A stretch of DNA of 64,000 nucleotides, from positions 1,116,001 to 1,180,000 of the forward strand of contig JAGYVD010000003.1 of NCBI GenBank assembly GCA_021209875.1. The letters run 5' to 3'. The position numbers and the translations under genes are program-made. The notes below the pieces were generated by a model. That model was not told the origin of the DNA and made no database searches. It saw only the letters and a program-made list of their open reading frames with translations. This stretch comes from Rosellinia necatrix (lineage: Eukaryota; Ascomycota; Sordariomycetes; Xylariales; Xylariaceae). The first letter of the stretch is position 1; each line of letters opens with the position of its first letter. Of this stretch, positions 1-9,905 are shown one piece after another.

Positions 1-230
1 GAAATACGCTGTTATTTCTGGCTCCCCTATACCGGGGCTAATCGTGAGGGAATCCCGGCGGCGTCTGTAACTCGAGATGGGACCACCAAGAGGCGATGCC
101 GAACTGTTGTCCGGATGGTAGGCGTCGATAGGGGTTCGCGAAAGGTTGTAAAGTAATCATAGTTAACTAGTTAGTTATATAGTTAGTGTAAATGACACCC
201 ACCCATGTTGGCCATGCCAACTACCTGTCT

Positions 231-270
231 AAAATAAGATAAAATAAGATAAAATAAAATAAAATAAAAT
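231..270. repeat. AAAAT-type microsatellite
   Basis: Two copies of a 10-base unit AAAATAAGAT are followed by four copies of AAAAT, read directly. It probably arose by replication slippage; no function is visible. Confidence 0.9.
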
Positions 271-290
271 CTCCAAACCCCGGAAAAGAC

Positions 291-312
291 AGGTAGGTAG
301 GTAGGTAGGTAG
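291..312. repeat. (AGGT)n microsatellite
   Basis: Five and a half perfect copies of AGGT. It lies close to the AAAAT repeat at 231-270, in the same non-coding stretch. Confidence 0.9.
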
Positions 313-1044
313 TTATGGGACTGCCAGCATTTGTATGCAACGATGACCGAACCGCACGAAGCCCAGGCAAGCCATGTCCAACGACCCAATGTTCACGTTA
401 GACTACACCTCAAATCAGGAGTCGGGATCTGGTCCGCTCAGCCCGGGCAAATAGCAAAAGAGCCGTGCGAAACAGGTTCAGGTGAGGCAAAGGCGACGAT
501 TCGTCTAGAACCACGCGAGCACACTCGGAACGGGCAGGCTAGCTTACCTGGTTTTACGACAGATTGCGGGCAAGATACAGTATGTAGATTATGTAGATTG
601 CTGTCTGCGGCGAGGAGGCGATGACAACTCACTATTGTCCCCATCGGATCCTCGCTAGGCCGCCAAGTTGGCGCCAAGTTAGCGGTTACCCCTGGCCATG
701 TGGAGAAGGGAGGGAGAGGCTAAGGTCTGGTTCGGACATGGGAGTGGGCACCTATCAAGCGCTATTCCCAAGGATGGTGAATTCAGCGGGTTGACTCGCT
801 GGCAGGTTGGTTGTCCAGTCGGTGTGTTGTGTCCGTCCCGGGCGTGTTTTGGGGGAGAGCGCCCATTCGCGACGCTACTTATAACTACCATAACCAGCGC
901 GCGCAGTCGACAGCGAGAGTTCTGATGCCTCTTTTGCTTGCGCTAGCAGACATAACTATATCCATATATCCATTTCGTCTATCATCTTCGTACAAGCAGA
1001 CGCCAAGTACGGTACCCGTTACGAGTCTCATCTCTCATCTTTAG

Positions 1045-1090
1045 ATACATACGGGCATACATACATACACACATACATACACACATATAC
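1045..1090. repeat. (ATAC/ACAC)n microsatellite just upstream of the hydratase start
   Basis: Imperfect ATAC and ACAC repeats end about 38 bases before the ATG at 1128, so they probably lie in the promoter or 5' untranslated leader of that gene. Confidence 0.8.
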
Positions 1091-1127
1091 AGCCTTGAGA
1101 CATTGGCACAAACAAAACGGGGGGAAC

Positions 1128-2244
1128 ATGGGATTTGGTGATCAACCTATAAAGCGAGCCGATGGTCGCTACGATAACGTCGATTTCCACAAAGCCATCG
1201 GGCACAAGTTCCGCGCGATAAAATGCGCGTATAACCGTCGCGACGTTCTGCTCTTCGTAAGTTCCCGTCACCCATCCTCTCGAATGAGGTCACGATCATC
1301 CCCCCCCCTTCCCCTTCCCCTTCCTCCCCTCCACTCATCTTCTTCGTGCCGCGCGCGGTTCTTTGGCTGATGTCCGAGCGAATCGGCGCAGGCGAACGCA
1401 ATTGGCGCGCAGGCGGATGAGAGACACTTTCTTTATGAGCTACACCCGCGGTTCGCCGCCTTCCCCACGTTTCCCACCAACTTGGCGCTCAAGCAGACGG
1501 ACCAGGACGTGTTCGACCCCCTCGCGCGCACGGCGGCGGCGGAGGAGACGGAGCCCGTGCCGGGCATGCCGCCGCCCGACGCGCGGCGCTCCGTGGACGG
1601 CGAGCGGGGGGATCGAGGTCGTGAACCCGATCCCGACGAGCTCGGCGGGCCTCGACCTCGAGATCCGCGGCCGGGTCCTCGGCGTGTACGACGAGGGGGG
1701 CGCCGTGATCTCCGAGCGGGAGCACGACCTGGTGGACGCCCGGACGGGGCGGGTGTACGTCAGGATGACGAGCACGACGCTAGGCATCGGACAGGGCGGG
1801 TACGGGGGCCCGCGGTGGCCCAAGAAGCCGGTCGCCAAGACCCCGGCGCGCCAGCCGGACGTCGTGCACGCGTACAAGACGACGCCGGAGACGTCGCTGC
1901 TGTACCGGCTGTGCGGCGACTACAGCCCCGTGCACGCCGACGACGAGCTCGGCCGGCGCGCCGGCTTCAAGCGGGCCACCCTGCAGAGCCTGTGCACCTG
2001 GAACATCGCCGCCCACGGGCTGCTGCGCGGCGTGGGCGACTCGGACCCCGCGAGGCTGAAGGCGTTCCGGGCCAGGTTCAACAGCGCGGTGTACCCGGGG
2101 GACGAGCTGGAGACGCTGATATGGAAGACGGGCTCCGAGGACATATACGACAACTACGTCTTCGAGACCATCGTGAAGGGCGACGGCAGGGTCGCCCTCT
2201 CGAACGGCCACGCCAAGATCAGACAGCAGCGTAGTAAGTTATGA
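1128..2244 (+). CDS. Peroxisomal MaoC-like (hydratase-2 type) dehydratase, two exons, frame broken by one extra G
   Basis: Exons 1128-1256 and 1392-2244. With one G of the 1606-1611 run ignored, the product is 326 residues, the usual size of fungal double hot-dog hydratases. These enzymes hydrate trans-2-enoyl-CoA to 3-hydroxyacyl-CoA, or run the reverse dehydration, in peroxisomes. The N-terminal half carries family words: YNRRDVLLF at the end of exon 1, ANAIGA at the start of exon 2, then HFLYELHP and AAFPTFP. The C-terminal half has the hydratase motif YRLCGDYSPVH, with the expected catalytic Asp219 and His224 (corrected numbering), then YPGDELET. The usual Asn-Pro of that motif is Ser-Pro here. 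The protein ends in Ser-Lys-Leu, a canonical PTS1. The ATG at 1128 is the only in-frame start that fits exon 1. Exon 2 is about two-thirds G+C. The substrate is unknown; beta-oxidation or a secondary-metabolite pathway are both possible. Confidence 0.82.
1257..1391 (+). other. Intron 1 of the hydratase gene
   Basis: The donor is GTAAGT at 1257 and the acceptor CAG ends at 1391. Both sides are phase 0, so LLF joins ANAIG, which is exactly the family pattern. The intron holds a strong pyrimidine tract (about 1298-1330) and a plausible branch site, GCTGAT, near 1366. At 135 bases it is longer than most introns of such fungi but fully regular. Confidence 0.85.
1606..1611 (+). other. Frameshift at a G6 run in hydratase exon 2
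   Basis: Family-like sequence runs in frame 3 (counting from base 1) up to about 1605, ending ...RRSVDGER. It then continues in frame 1 from about 1609 as GIEVVNPIPTSSAG. Reading through needs one G fewer. Neither frame alone gives a complete enzyme. It may be a homopolymer sequencing or assembly error, or a real inactivating insertion around codon 115. No other lesion is visible in the gene, which favours error or a very recent mutation. Confidence 0.85.
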
Positions 2245-2326
2245 ACATCTTGCGCCCGAGCATAGCGACAGAAACCAACCTTCCGTACCGGCGCGTTGAT
2301 GTATTGATGGCCCTTCTGTCTCGCAG
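2234..2326 (+). other. Possible alternative 3' intron that would remove the peroxisomal signal
   Basis: The last codons AGT AAG TTA TGA (Ser-Lys-Leu-stop) contain a perfect donor, GTAAGT, at 2234. A good acceptor, TCTCGCAG, ends at 2326. Splicing would replace Lys-Leu-stop by a short tail, MMGAVVINVRGNPP, that stops at 2373 and lacks a PTS1. Dual targeting by alternative splicing is known for some fungal enzymes. Whether this intron is used here is inference. Confidence 0.4.
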
Positions 2327-2501
2327 GTATGATGGGCGCCGTGGTGATCAACGTGAGGGGGAACCCGCCCTAGCTGGTCCATTCTTCTCTCCTATGCGCC
2401 GCCCCGGCCGGCCCTCCCCAGCCGAGTCTTCGCCCCCTGAGTGTATTCCCCGGCGCCCGCGGCTCGCGGCCCGCGGCCCTTAGTTGTGACTCGGCTGACG
2501 C

Positions 2502-2517
2502 CGGCCTCGTGAGGCCG
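2502..2517. repeat. Short GC-rich inverted repeat downstream of the hydratase gene
   Basis: The arms CGGCCTC and GAGGCCG are separated by two bases. It lies about 250 bases past the hydratase stop. It may sit in the 3' untranslated region; function is unknown and chance is likely in such GC-rich DNA. Confidence 0.5.
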
Positions 2518-4543
2518 CGAAGGCCTGAAGATGATACTGCTAGAAGTAGAACATGATCCCGCGGCCCGGCTGTCATAGTCAATTGCGCGTGGAAAGAAAC
2601 CACTCCCGCAGTGCTGCCCCTTCGACTAGATTCCGTTCCGTAGGTTGTCTTGGAGTCAGCGTACCGGGGGGCGTTGGGTCCTGGATTTGTGATGTGACGC
2701 TTTTAAAATAGTGCGACGGCGCTGACAGACTAGCCATGATGGAGTTGGACTGTCTATATATATTGCGACTCGCATGATTATTGTAGACAATGGCTTTCTT
2801 ATATCCCTTTTTTTTTTTTTCTCTGTACACGTGCGATTGGTCATATTACTGGGCGTTTCACCTCGTCATTTGCACATAAATATGTATTGTTTGTCTTGAA
2901 AGCCGGACTTGTATTGCTTCACGTCCACGCCGACCCGGAAATGCTATTTCCATTGCATAAGAAAATACGACAGGTCGCAGATAAACCCGTGGTGCACCCA
3001 GTCCGATGATAGTTTCAACAACCAGTGAGTTCAACGAACGTTCGGTTTAGCTTGGCACCAAGCTATAACCTCCAGACCGCCTACAACGAGTCCGCAACCC
3101 GGCTACTGCTATTCGGTCTCATCCGATGCTCTGCCTACCGAGATGCAACACCAACCTCCCCCAGGCATGCTGGTCACAGCCCTGGTTGGGTGGTGGCGTA
3201 TCGTGGCAGAGACCCCCCTCCTCCATCACGTCACACTGTCAGTCGTGCCCAGGCATAGTCGAATGTGTCCCTTTCAGGGTGCGCCGAGGGCGCGCTGAGG
3301 GTGTAAGTAATAATAACTAGCTAATGAGCGTGCTGTCCAGTGAAAATACGGGCTGCCAGCAACCATGTGACGACCTAAAACCGATGATCAGCTAGCCCGG
3401 TCTAGCAGGGATATTCGTGGAGAAAAGCATCCACTGCCCATGCGCGCGCTGCTAAGCCGCCCCTTGAGTTCTATCATCCCGGGGTCCACGTGGGGGGATG
3501 GCTGGTCTAGTCCCATCACAGCGCTGTGCTTTCAAACTGAGTACCAGTAAGTCGCCAGAAGTAGTCTCAGCACTGGTAACTTTTGCATGGTGGCACTCCG
3601 TGTTGCATTAGGTATAACTATACGCTGGGATCGGTAAGTAAGTTGTGTTTTGATATACCCGCCCTACAGCTACGTCCTGATAGTACTTACGCCCTTTCAT
3701 CATTACCGCATTCTCGCTGTCCGACTCACTCAGAACAAACATTGTAGGGATGGACTTCGATAGCAAACGCGTCAGACAGACCTGGATTAGGTGACTCTAC
3801 ACCTTCAAATCTTGAACACCCCGCCATACAAAGGCACTAGGTAGATATCTATACGACACACGTTAGCTATGGTCGTCTAATATGAAGCGCAGAAGTGGTG
3901 AACCCCAGCGGGCGGACGGAGAGGTGAATATATCTTCCGATGTACAATCCTATGTTCGACGCCAACCCGGCCATCCTACTGGCATCTAACCCTTTAAATG
4001 CCAGCGCCCCTACGCCCATCTGGCCCAGAGGAGATATCTACCCCGGCCCATTTATGGTGGCGCCAGGTATAAATGGCGACTGCCAGTGCGATGACCGTGA
4101 CATAGCTCATAGGTTTCTAGCCTCGTCAATCGCTATTTACGTAGCAGGCGAAGTTTCAATTGTATCCCTGTCGGTAGTTACGAGGCTTGGTGTCAAAGAA
4201 CAGCCATCGGATTAATAGTATCGTTTGATGCCCGACCAGCTTACTAACCTAGATATTTATGCCGACCACACGGGCATCAGCCATACTCTCCCAGGGCAGA
4301 TTCACCTAGCAACATTGGATCATCTCACAGCCTCGCCTATAGGGAGCGATCCCGGTCACGGGGTGAAACTGCACCATTGTATCGCCACAGGTGTGTAGCC
4401 CAGAGTAGAGGCAAAGCGTCATCTAATCGACCATTTTGATCGTGTATAAGCGACTTCTCGACATACGGTTGGGACTATACCAAATTGCCGCTCTTCTCTC
4501 GGCTTGGGATCTCGACGGGGCACGAGCAGAGTTAAATATCTTA

Positions 4544-4566
4544 GGTCGTCCCATTCTGGGACGACC
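4544..4566. repeat. Perfect 10-bp hairpin
   Basis: The arms GGTCGTCCCA and TGGGACGACC match perfectly around a three-base loop. It stands alone in the gene-free interval. A protein-binding site, a transposon footprint or chance are all possible. Confidence 0.7.
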
Positions 4567-5798
4567 CAGGAGTCATGGAAGTATAGCAGGGCCCTTTCCT
4601 AAGTATGTAGTGGCCACTAACCATATTGTCAGTAGAATATGTTTAATAAACAACCAACGCCCTCCGAAGTCGTTTCTAAGCCGTGGTTCTACATGGAATT
4701 CTATTTTTTCGGTTGAGATATTGTTCGCCAAAGACATTCTCTCATTAGGATCTCGTAACTACTCGGGTTCCTATATATCTTTGATGTTGTTCTTGCTACC
4801 TCCGATATTATATAGCACCCCATTGCTTTAGTATCTCTCCGGAGGAGGAGGAGTCTATCAACGTCTAACTTAGGCGTAAGCATAGCTCCAGAGCTGATAT
4901 ATATACTAATACTATCTATAGTGGAAATAGTTGATATAATTAGCTCACTGCCCAATCGGCTAGTTATCTGGATCACGGTTTTCAACCACGCATACATCCC
5001 CGGGCAACATGATATTAAAGCTCTGGGGTAAATAAATGAATGCCCGTTATATTACGCCGTGGGGTTATAGCGCAGAAATTGGAACACATACTTAGGGTAT
5101 CCTCAACATATCCTTTCCCCGCCGGTCATCTCACAGGGGCACCGTTATAATAATGGTGAGTAGCTGAAATCGTAATCCTAACAGGATGACATATATAGAT
5201 CAAGCATGGGCACGAGGGTAACACGATTCCAGTTGATGTCTTGGGCTATTATGGTGGCTGCAGCGCCATCGGAAACGCCATTCAAGCGTACGTGACAGAC
5301 AGTGAGCAGACTACGCTATCTTCGAAGCTGAGGTTGACACAAAACAGAATAAACAGTAATGCCAGGCCCTGAAGGGTCGGCAACTATAAATAGGGGTTAT
5401 GTATATCTTGGTCCGTTAGTTGTGTAAACGACATGTAATATTAAAGCGCCTAGTGAATCACCGTGGTAATCACTGTGACTACCGTGGTGTATTTATGCAT
5501 AGGCAACACTATGGAGGCCCTTAATTGGATGTGGCGTCCACTCCAACCAATACAAAAGCCCGCCAAGGTGTCATATTTGGAATGGTTGATGTTGCTTTTG
5601 AGCTGCGCCGCACCCCTCTTCCAACCAAGCGCAAACGAAACCGAGTGTGAGAACTGGTGGTCTGATTTAATTAACCCATAGCCAGAGCAGAGCAAAGTAC
5701 ATCATCGCCCAAGTGGTTTGCGCAGAATCACATACTTCACGTCAGATCACGAAATCAGAAAGAAACAAGGACGCATAAGCACGCCGGGGTGAAACTCC

Positions 5799-6537
5799 AT
5801 GATGGCGCAAGCAATTGACGAACGCTTCCAAATGCAGGGCATGACCTCCGGCGTACCCCAACCGGGACGAGAGGAGAAGAACGCCCATGTAGATGAGCAA
5901 ACAGGAGCTGGCAAAAACTCGCCAGGTAATAACCCTTACCCGACGCACGTCCGGACGGATGAAGAACAGAAGTCCAAGCGAGGATTCTGCAATCCGGTAT
6001 TCGTCTTCCTTAGCGCGCTTGGGTCATTGTTTGCCGGCATGATCGGCCTGTCGGCCGCTGCCGGGCAAAGCATGTCGAAGTTCTATTGGCATATCCCGGT
6101 CCTCTACGGCGACAAAACGACCCGTGAATGGCCCGAGATCACGGGATTCAAGAGCGGCTGCGCTGCCGGCGGAAAGGTTCGTACTGTTGTTCCCAATTAT
6201 CATACCCTGCGACCGCCGCAGCTCACATGAGGCCCATCATAGAGCTTGTTCTATGGCTTCTACGACGGGATCACCGGCGTGGTCATGCTCCCATATAAAG
6301 GCGCCAGAGGGGCTGGCCTGAAAGGGTTCGGCATTGGCATTCTCCATGGATTCGGCGGGCTTATCTTCAAGCCTCTGTCTGGTAAGCTGAAACCAACGAA
6401 GAGCCTATGGACAATTAATTGACGGCGTGGGGTTAGGAATCTGGGCCTTCATTGGCCACCCGATCTCCGGGCTTCACGAGCATATCCTGAAGCGCAAAAG
6501 AGGGCGACAGGAACAAGACATAGCTACTATGGCGTGA
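5799..6537 (+). CDS. Small protein with the C-terminal tail domain of fungal sterol-glucosyltransferase-like proteins, three exons
   Basis: Exons 5799-6176, 6243-6381 and 6437-6537 give 205 residues. Residues 1 to about 60 are polar and probably disordered. About 67-90 form a hydrophobic, small-residue segment (FVFLSALGSLFAGMIGLSAA). Then follow LYGDKT, ITGFKSG and AAGGK, which joins across intron 1 to SLFYGFYDGITG, and next PYKGAR, GLKGFGIG, GFGGLIFKP and GIWAFIGHP. This Gly-rich series is the tail found behind the catalytic part of many fungal UDP-sugar:sterol glucosyltransferase-like proteins, and it resembles the C-terminal repeats of Vps13-type lipid-transfer proteins. No glycosyltransferase domain lies upstream, so this is either a stand-alone tail protein or a remnant. 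Membrane or lipid association is inferred. The ATG at 5799 is followed at once by another ATG (5802). The stop lies at the edge of the AT-rich block. Confidence 0.75.
6177..6242 (+). other. Intron 1 of the tail-domain gene
   Basis: Donor GTTCGT and acceptor ATAG, 66 bases, phase 0, with a branch-like CTCAC near 6222. Removing it joins CAAGGK to SLFYGF, as expected for the family; reading on would end in an unrelated tail and a TGA at about 6228. Confidence 0.8.
6382..6436 (+). other. Intron 2 of the tail-domain gene
   Basis: Donor GTAAGC and acceptor TTAG, 55 bases, phase 1, with a branch-like TTGAC near 6419. Removing it gives KPLSG followed by IWAFIGHP, matching the family's usual Gly-Ile-Trp word. 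Unspliced, the frame stops at about 6420. Confidence 0.82.
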
Positions 6538-6878
6538 GGATTTATTTAAAACAATAATGAGGCAAGGGTGAGAGTAATTTAATAGGGACAAAGAATAAGA
6601 AAAGTTTCCTGTAATGAAATAATTATAATAATAATCATTCATATGAAATATGTGAAGTTGTTAAAATTGTAAGGCCAACAAAAAACTGTGAAGTATTCAG
6701 TGTTTTTAAAAGTAGTCTTTCTAAATGTTTTCATTAGACAGAAAACATGTGGTTTTCTGTTTATATAGAAATTTTATTGTGGTGGTGGTTTTATATAATA
6801 AATAGAATGTGTTATAAAATTAAATTAAATTAAAACAACAGCTCTGTTGTAAAAAAAATAAAAGTTAAAAAAAAATAT
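6538..6878. other. Transition zone, no gene seen
   Basis: A+T content rises steadily from the gene stop into the isochore. It probably includes the 3' untranslated region of the tail-domain gene. No open frame or repeat was recognised. Confidence 0.6.
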
Positions 6879-7055
6879 TAAACAAAGTTTTAAAACAAAA
6901 TTAAAAAATCAAGTGAAAGAATGAATAAGAATATTGAAAAATTAGTTATAAAAAAACCCAACAGCTAGCTTTATTTATAAACTAAAATATGTTTTATTAT
7001 ATAAAACAACTTTTTAATAAGCAACTAATATTTTTATATATTTAAAAATATTTAT
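6879..7055 (+). repeat. Truncated copy of LTR family C, interrupted by a D repeat
   Basis: Sequence such as AAAAAATCAAG, CAACAGCTAGCTTTAT and AAGCAACTAATATTTTTATA matches the starts of the repeats at 42191 and 46013 in order, with RIP-type changes. The match stops where the D repeat begins at 7056, so D probably inserted into this copy. Confidence 0.7.
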
Positions 7056-7286
7056 TGTTGCACCAGTTATAAATAAAAGGTTAAGGCTCCAGCAATAAAT
7101 AATATATTATATATAAAATCAAAATATAAAAACAGAAAAAATAAATAACAGAAATCAGCTTATTAAAATGTTAGCTAAGTATAAATATATAAAATAGATC
7201 TAGTTTATGCGTGTTATAGCTGGTTTATATGTGTTATTTAGTAATAAATATATAAATGTTCTACGCGTGCTATATATGCTATATTT
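7056..7286 (-). mobile_element. Solo copy of the 227-bp LTR-like repeat D (minus strand), strongly RIP-mutated
   Basis: It begins TGTTGCACCAG followed by GTTAAGGCTCCAGCAATAA, as in the better preserved copy at 53492, and ends near the GCGTGC/GCACGC word (here ACGCGTGCTATATATGC). The middle is reduced to A+T. It belongs to the subtype with the internal insertion seen also at 26271 and 27267. Confidence 0.75.
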
Positions 7287-7341
7287 ATAGTAAAGATTAC
7301 TAGGGGTAGTGTGGTTTAAGCCTGTAAAAGTGTGATGTAGA
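7287..7341 (-). repeat. Segment S next to repeat D
   Basis: About 55 bases containing GATTACTAGGGGTAGT and GATGTAG match the reverse complement of 26517-26574. Here S precedes D (in D orientation), while at 26517 it follows D. Confidence 0.7.
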
Positions 7342-7351
7342 TTAGATAGAG

Positions 7352-7378
7352 GCTTTTAGTCCTGCAGGGACCAGAAGC
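7352..7378. repeat. 27-bp near-palindrome
   Basis: The arms GCTTTTAGTCC and GGACCAGAAGC surround TGCAG. The two mismatches are one T and one A in the left arm, which is what RIP would make of a perfect palindrome. Confidence 0.75.
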
Positions 7379-7413
7379 TTTTTAAGCTAAGTTGTTTTAT
7401 TTAAGCTATATAA

Positions 7414-7448
7414 TTTTTATTTAGTTAGCTGCGCTAGCTAAATAAAAA
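7414..7448. repeat. 16-bp inverted repeat with a 3-base loop
   Basis: The arm TTTTTATTTAGTTAGC pairs with GCTAGCTAAATAAAAA with one mismatch. It lies 35 bases after the near-palindrome at 7352. It may be a transposon end or a cruciform-forming sequence. Confidence 0.75.
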
Positions 7449-7449
7449 G

Positions 7450-9815
7450 CTTTTTTTTTAATTATATTAAATATTAAAGCTATAATAAAACGTTATTATT
7501 TTTAATAATTATATAACTTTTTTTTTTACTGTTTATAAAGTTAGTTATAGCTTTTTTTGAATTTTTTAACTAAAGTTTATTTTTTAGTTATTTTTATAAC
7601 TATGATTTTTTATTTAAGAAAATAATTAAATCTGTTTTTAATATAGTTTATTTAATATTTAAAAATTATTTTAATGTTAAATAAAAATTTTTCAATTCTT
7701 AATTTTTAAATATTAAGCTTAATATTAACATTTTTAATAAAAACTTTTGGGATTATGTTTTTAAATAATAAATATATAACTAAAATAAAAAATAAATATA
7801 AAAATTTCTGATAATGTTAATTTATAAATTAATTTATTAATTTTTTTAACTTTTATAATTTTATATATTATTAAAAATATTTTTTAAACAGTTTTTTTAA
7901 AAAATATTATTTTAAATAAAGTTTTAAATATATTAAATTTTTATATTGAACTTTAATAGTTTATTTTTAATATTATAATATTATTTTATATATTCTGTTA
8001 TAAAATTTATAATTAATTTTATATTTATATAAAAATATCTTTATATAAATTAAATATGTTAAATAATTAAAATTTAAAAGCTATTCATAAATTAATGACT
8101 TAATAAGTTTAAAATATATTTAATTTAAATTTGATTATAAAAATAATAATATATTTATTTAATCGCGCTTTAAATATATATATATATATAATATTAAATA
8201 ATAATTTTATTGTTGAATTTTTGGTTTAAATAAATTATTATTAAAAGTTTTATTTTAATAACTTTTTAAAGCTTTATTTAAAATTTAAAAATAAATTTAT
8301 GATTTTCATTAAAAATGATACTATTTAATATATTTTAATGAAATAATAAAAATAATTAAGCTAATATTTTGGCTTAATTTTTAATAAAGTACTTTTATTG
8401 TTAAATGTAAATAATAAACGTTTTAATATAATATATATTATTATTATTAATATATTATAATTATGAAAATTTTTGCTTATTATAAAATAGCTAAAAATAA
8501 TATTTTGAATGAGCTTCTAACAAAATTTGTTATAATTATTTTTATTAGCTTAATATTTTTTAGTTAGATAAGTTAATAATTATTATGCGGTTTTTTTCTG
8601 CTAGTACTGCATAATTTATATCTGTTGTAATAATTTGAATATGCTTTTATATTACAAATTTTAATTTAATTATATAAAACTTTAATGGTTTTATTATATA
8701 TTATATATTAAAATAATATTTAATATTATATACTATTATCAAAAATTTAATTATTTATTTTTAAATATATATAATTTATGTTTATTTTTTAATTAATGTT
8801 ATATAATAAATTATTTGTAATTATAAAAAATATTTAAGCTTGAAAAAATTTATGACATTTTTGTACTTTTTATAAATTGTTTTTAAAATGTTATAATATT
8901 TAAAAATATAAATATAATATCTTATAATTTTTATTTTTATTATTTTTTATTATTAGTTTTAAATATATTATTTATATATTATTTAATGCTAGTTTTTTAT
9001 TTTTGAACTAATTTTGTTTAATATTAATAAAATCAGTAATATTTTTAATTAATAAAATATATTAAAAATAAAGTTTAATCTATTTAATATATAATATATT
9101 TATAATTTATATTATAATAAATATGTAAACATATCAATTAAACATTTATTTAGAAGATTAATAAATTTATTATTAAATAATTAATAAAAAACTATGAAAT
9201 TAATTAAAGCTTTAATTATAATTTGTAAACATTAATATATTTAAATTATATAAGTTATATTTAGCTTAAAAATTTATATTTTATTCTTAATTATAATATA
9301 TAATAATTTAAATTTATTATTAATAATATTTATATATTTAAAATTATTAATTTAAGTTTTTATATATATTTACTTTTAATATATCATAATATTTTTATAA
9401 AATTATAATAATAAAATATAATATATAAATAAATTAAGTTTTAAAAAGTTTTAAATAATTTTATTTTAATTATAATTAGTTTAAAATATATAAACTCAAA
9501 AGATATTTTATATTTATTATTATTATTAATTTTATATTATTGTATTTTGTATTTTTATTAAATAACTTTATTTTATAGTTTTACAAAAGTTTTATAATTT
9601 TAGAATAATATAATAATAATATTTAAAAACTCTTGTATTTTTTAATATTATTTTAAAACGTTTTATTAATTTTAACATTTAAATATTACTGATTGTTTTT
9701 TTATTATTAATAAACTTAGAACGTTTATTTAAAAGCTTAATAGTTTAATAAAAAAATATATTATAAAAGTTTTTTTTCAAAATAAAAAAAAAACCTTTTT
9801 TATTATATAATAATT
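7450..9815. other. AT-rich desert, no gene seen
   Basis: Only A+T-rich sequence with stops in all frames, including a short (TA)n run at about 8175-8191. It is probably degraded repeat DNA, but I could not match it to other parts of the window. Confidence 0.6.
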
Positions 9816-9905
9816 GGGTTCTACTAGGGTCAGGGCTCTACCACCTAATTTCCCCTTCTATAACCCCAACTTTTAGGCATATTAGGCTCGAAATAGCCCC
9901 GAATT
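9816..9905. repeat. Left terminal repeat of element B
   Basis: It is the best preserved of three copies, with GTCAGGGCTCTACCACC, CCCCTTC and CTATAACCCCAAC still readable. The copies at 15625 and 46321 show the same bases with C-to-T and G-to-A changes. Confidence 0.75.

Larger units (their letters stand above)
1..1127. other. Gene-free upstream region with microsatellites
   Basis: No reading frame here resembles a known protein; the short open frames on both strands overlap each other and contain simple repeats. The right part, about 900-1127, should contain the promoter and 5' leader of the hydratase gene that starts at 1128: it has pyrimidine-rich stretches around 960-1040 and TATA-like AT-rich words, but no element I can name with confidence. 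Three simple repeats are listed separately. Confidence 0.6.
2245..5798. other. Gene-free interval between the two genes
   Basis: About 3.5 kb of roughly balanced composition, not RIP-degraded. Open frames of up to 131 codons (for example 3940-4215, 4436-4831 and 5463-5681, plus strand) show no domain or motif I recognise, no convincing introns and no coherent codon bias, so I do not call them genes. The first part, 2245 to about 2850, should include the 3' untranslated region of the hydratase gene. A 13-T run lies at 2808-2820. No RNA gene was recognised. Confidence 0.55.

Noticed and set aside
1440..2211. Long minus-strand open frames across the hydratase gene
   Set aside because: GC-rich coding DNA leaves antisense frames open. 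They show no motifs, while the plus strand has clear family words.
1482..2234. A 250-codon open frame overlapping hydratase exon 2
   Set aside because: Only its first part, up to about 1605, is family-like. Past the G6 run it is an Arg/Ala/Gly/Pro-rich shadow of the true frame, so it is not a separate gene.
3940..4215. A 91-codon plus-strand frame
   Set aside because: No domain, no homologous word recognised and no flanking intron signals; the length is ordinary for chance in balanced DNA.
4436..4831. A 131-codon plus-strand frame
   Set aside because: The longest frame in the gene-free interval, but it has mixed composition and no motif, and it contains a perfect DNA hairpin. Too weak to call a gene.
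5463..5681. A 72-codon frame just upstream of the tail-domain gene
   Set aside because: I tested whether it could be an upstream exon, but no family sequence and no convincing splice pair connect it to 5799.
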